From positions 1-9,253 of the forward strand of contig CAMLKQ010000071.1 in the NCBI GenBank assembly GCA_946480585.1: a stretch of 9,253 bases of DNA. The letters are read 5' to 3'. Source of the DNA: an uncultured Kangiella sp. Lineage in GTDB: Bacteria > Pseudomonadota > Gammaproteobacteria > Enterobacterales > DSM-103792. Of the stretch, positions 7,547 through 9,253 are shown piece after piece. A model generated the notes under the pieces. That model made no database searches and was not told where the DNA came from. It saw nothing but the letters and a program-made list of their open reading frames with translations. Numbering within the stretch: the first letter of the stretch is position 1; the number at the start of each line of letters is the position of its first letter. Made by a program: the position numbers and the translations under genes.

Positions 7547-7996
7547 ATGAACCGTTCAGAGCGTTTGCAACCGGTAGCCCGACTGGCCGACAAGCAGGAG
7601 CGCACGGCTGCCCAGGCTTTGGGCGAGGCACGTCAGGCGCAAGTCAGCGAAGAGCAGCGGCTGCAGGAGCTACTCAGCTACCGGCTGGAATACATCGCCG
7701 ATTTTCAGCGCCGTGGTCGGGCCGGCTTGAACGGGGTGGAATTGCAGCAATTCCAGCAGTTCCTGTTGCAGCTGGACCGCGCCATTGAGCAGCAACACCA
7801 GCGTATCCGCGGCGCGGTGGTCCAGGTCGAGCAGCGGGTAGGGCAGTGGCAGCAACGCGCCAGCAAGGCCAAGGCCATCAACAACGTGGTCGGCAACCTG
7901 CAGCAAACCGAGCTGCGTCAGGCCGACAAGCGGGAGCAGGCGGTGCAGGACGACCGGTCTGCCCAGCGCGCCCACAAAAATTCATCCCACCGCTGA
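7547..7996 (+). CDS. fliJ: Flagellar export protein FliJ
   Basis: FliJ (149 residues; the family is usually ~145-150) is a small soluble coiled-coil protein that acts as the central stalk in the FliI hexamer and links it to the export gate FlhA; it also handles export chaperones. The sequence is almost entirely helical and rich in Gln, Arg, Glu and Ala, with long heptad-like stretches (ERTAAQALGEARQAQVSEEQ and LQQFQQFLLQLDRAIEQQHQ). The segment QWQQRASKAKAINNVV resembles the conserved C-terminal helix of FliJ. The last ~20 residues are polar and probably disordered. FliJ sequences diverge strongly, so position directly after fliI carries much of the assignment. GGTGGAG at 7528-7534 stands 12 bases from the ATG, slightly far. 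This ends the tightly packed structural block; about 100 bases follow before the next gene. Confidence 0.92.
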   Translation: MNRSERLQPVARLADKQERTAAQALGEARQAQVSEEQRLQELLSYRLEYIADFQRRGRAGLNGVELQQFQQFLLQLDRAIEQQHQRIRGAVVQVEQRVGQWQQRASKAKAINNVVGNLQQTELRQADKREQAVQDDRSAQRAHKNSSHR

Positions 7997-8014
7997 TTCC
8001 GTCCGCCTGAACGC

Positions 8015-8042
8015 TGGACCTTCGTGCTGCTTGCGCTATAGT
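8015..8042 (+). promoter_or_regulatory. Candidate sigma-70 promoter before hsbA
   Basis: TGGACC (8015-8020; 4 of 6 to TTGACA) and TATAGT (8037-8042; 5 of 6 to TATAAT) are 16 bases apart. Transcription would start near 8049, about 50 bases before the hsbA ATG. It lies in the longest spacer after fliJ. This could let hsbA-hsbR be expressed apart from the flagellar cascade; function is inferred only. Confidence 0.35.
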
Positions 8043-8099
8043 TGGCACAAGTTTCCGGTCCGTGTAGCCAGCCCCATTGGGCCCGTGCAGGAGTGGTTC

Positions 8100-8405
8100 A
8101 TGGCAATCAGCAGTAGCGTCAATGCCGATGGTAGCGAGCTGACCATCCGCATTTCCGGTCGATTCGACTTCAGTTCGCATCAGGCCTTTCGGGAGGCCTA
8201 TGAAAATCTCCCGGTCAAACCCAAGAGTTATGTCGTCGACATGCACGAGGCCACCTACCTCGACAGCTCGGCGCTCGGCATGCTGCTGTTGCTGCGCGAT
8301 TACGCCGGTGGCGACAGTGCCCGCATCAGCATTCAGCACTGCAACAACGACGTGAAGAAAATCCTCACCATTTCCAACTTCGAGCAGTTGTTCAAAATCG
8401 CTTGA
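8100..8405 (+). CDS. hsbA: STAS-domain anti-sigma factor antagonist, HsbA-like
   Basis: A 101-residue single STAS-domain protein of the SpoIIAA/RsbV type, whose state is switched by phosphorylation of one serine. The core TYLDSSALGMLLLLRDYAGG contains D55-S56-S57; S56 is at the same position as the serine I recall being phosphorylated in Pseudomonas aeruginosa HsbA. The N-terminal strand pattern (LTIRISGRFDFSSHQAFREAY) and the C-terminal KILTISNFEQLFKIA also resemble HsbA. In P. aeruginosa, HsbA binds the anti-sigma-28 factor FlgM and the diguanylate cyclase HsbD, linking its phosphorylation state to swimming or biofilm growth; the same role here is inference. The ATG at 8100 is chosen because AGGAG (8089-8093) lies 6 bases before it. 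An in-frame TTG at 8031 would add 23 residues unlike the family. The partner hsbR follows after 81 bases. Confidence 0.88.
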   Translation: MAISSSVNADGSELTIRISGRFDFSSHQAFREAYENLPVKPKSYVVDMHEATYLDSSALGMLLLLRDYAGGDSARISIQHCNNDVKKILTISNFEQLFKIA

Positions 8406-8406
8406 G

Positions 8407-8462
8407 CCGCGACCCGAGTGTCCGGCCGTATCGCGGAGGTCAGCCGTTCGGGATGACGGCCG
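8407..8462 (+). other. Competing inverted repeats between hsbA and hsbR
   Basis: ccgcga (8407-8412) pairs with tcgcgg (8431-8436), and gccgt (8443-8447) pairs with acggc (8456-8460). Alternatively cggccgt (8423-8429) pairs with acggccg (8456-8462), which excludes the second hairpin. No T-run follows, so none is a clear terminator. In GC-rich DNA such pairings can be accidental. Confidence 0.4.
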
Positions 8463-8486
8463 CGCCGACTGAACAGGGGATGTTTT

Positions 8487-9253
8487 GTGCCGGCCGATGC
8501 CTTGCGGATTCTGATAGCCGATGACAATCACAGCGACCGGCTGATCCTGCGCAGTTTGTTGCAACGCGAAGGCCATACCGTCATCGAGGCAGAGGATGGC
8601 CGACAGGCGGTGCAACGCTTTCTTGCCGAACAGCCCGACATCGTCTTGCTCGATGTGCTGATGCCGGAGCTGGACGGTTACGAAGCTGCCGTTCAAATCA
8701 AGATGATGGCCGGGCACCGCCTGGTGCCGATCATTTTCCTCACTGCACTGACCGACGTGAACGCGCTGGCGCGCTGCTTGGAAGTCGGCGGCGACGATTT
8801 TCTGACCAAGCCTTACCAGAAGCTGATCCTGCAAGCCAAGCTGCGGGCATTCACCCGCATGCAGCAGCTCTACGACACGGTCGCCAAGCAGCGCGACGAA
8901 ATCCACTTTCACACCGAACGGCTGGTGCGCGAACAGCAACTGGCAAAAATCCTGTTCGACAACATTGCCCATCCCGGTTGTCTGGACGCGCCGACCATCC
9001 GCTATCAGCTGTCGCCGATGTATATCTTCAACGGCGATGTCCTGCTCGCGGCCGAGAAGCCCGCTGGCGGTCTGCATGTGCTGCTCGGTGATTTCACCGG
9101 CCACGGCCTGCCGGCCGCCATAGGCGCGATGCCGGTGTCGGAAATCTTTTACGGCATGACCCAGAAAGGCTTTGCTCTGGTCGATGTGCTCGCCGAGATC
9201 AACCAGCGCTTGAAGGAAATCCTGCCGACCGGCGTGTTTTGCTGCGCCATTGC
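8487..9253 (+). CDS. hsbR: Receiver-PP2C phosphatase response regulator, HsbR-like (3' end outside window)
   Basis: The first 255 residues of a response regulator with a phosphatase output; no stop is reached before the edge. Residues ~6-120 are a receiver domain with D12/D13, phosphoacceptor D56 (LLDVLMPELDGYE), T86 and K108. A helical linker (~122-157), probably coiled coil, leads to a PP2C/SpoIIE-type phosphatase domain with metal-binding aspartates in FNGDVLL (D184) and LLGDFTGHGLPAAIGA (D202). In HsbR of Pseudomonas aeruginosa the phosphatase is followed by a serine-kinase (HATPase) domain, and the protein both phosphorylates and dephosphorylates HsbA according to input from the phosphotransfer protein HptB; that C-terminal part is not visible here. 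The start is GTG 8487, with AGGGGA (8475-8480) 6 bases upstream; a nearby ATG at 8480 is out of frame. The adjacent hsbA supports the call. Confidence 0.9.
   Translation, partial: MPADALRILIADDNHSDRLILRSLLQREGHTVIEAEDGRQAVQRFLAEQPDIVLLDVLMPELDGYEAAVQIKMMAGHRLVPIIFLTALTDVNALARCLEVGGDDFLTKPYQKLILQAKLRAFTRMQQLYDTVAKQRDEIHFHTERLVREQQLAKILFDNIAHPGCLDAPTIRYQLSPMYIFNGDVLLAAEKPAGGLHVLLGDFTGHGLPAAIGAMPVSEIFYGMTQKGFALVDVLAEINQRLKEILPTGVFCCAI

Noticed and set aside
8043..8058. Perfect sigma-54 -24 box (TGGCAC) before hsbA
   Set aside because: At the required distance the -12 element reads TCCGG instead of TTGCA and the invariant GC is CG, so it is probably not a sigma-54 promoter.
8071..8082. Short hairpin gccc-catt-gggc before the hsbA ribosome site
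   Set aside because: Only four base pairs and no T-run; too small to call as a terminator or regulatory element.
8031..8099. Upstream TTG start for hsbA adding 23 residues
   Set aside because: The extra residues do not resemble STAS proteins and cover the candidate promoter -10 region; the ATG at 8100 has a good AGGAG.
7878..9104. Minus-strand open frame opposite hsbA and hsbR (408 codons)
   Set aside because: It covers two clear + strand genes and their spacers; the + strand shows catalytic STAS, receiver and PP2C motifs, the minus product shows none.

Overview
The window is a stretch of flagellar gene cluster, all on the + strand, from what looks like a moderately GC-rich, polarly flagellated gammaproteobacterium of the Pseudomonas/Oceanospirillales type. 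That placement rests on gene content and order (fleS-fleR, then fliE-fliF-fliG-fliH-fliI-fliJ, then an hsbA/hsbR-type pair). No rRNA or other taxonomic marker is present, so I do not name a genus. The window cuts a gene at each edge.

Layout. Positions 1-828 hold the 3' end of a FleS-type sensor histidine kinase. Positions 857-2200 hold its probable partner FleR, a sigma-54-dependent response regulator. A short spacer (2201-2304) carries two kinds of short tandem repeat and a weak candidate sigma-54 promoter. It leads into a tight block encoding the base of the flagellum: fliE (rod adapter), fliF (MS ring), fliG (rotor/torque), fliH (export ATPase regulator), fliI (export ATPase) and fliJ (export stalk). 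Several of these genes overlap or nearly touch, so they are probably co-transcribed and translationally coupled. After fliJ and a spacer of about 100 bases with a sigma-70-like promoter come a STAS-domain anti-sigma-factor antagonist (HsbA-like) and the start of a receiver-PP2C phosphatase protein (HsbR-like), which runs off the right edge.

How the genes work together. FleS-FleR is the mid-level switch of the polar flagellar cascade and is expected to turn on basal-body operons such as fliE-fliJ through sigma-54. FliE-FliF-FliG build the membrane ring and rotor, and FliH-FliI-FliJ energise the type III export gate. HsbR/HsbA form a partner-switching relay that in Pseudomonas aeruginosa acts through FlgM and the diguanylate cyclase HsbD to balance motility against biofilm growth. 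Finding them here puts that switch within the structural cluster.

I see no previously undescribed system. The least explained DNA is the repeat-bearing spacer before fliE and the structured spacers around hsbA. There are no tRNA or rRNA genes, insertion sequences, CRISPR arrays or clear factor-independent terminators.
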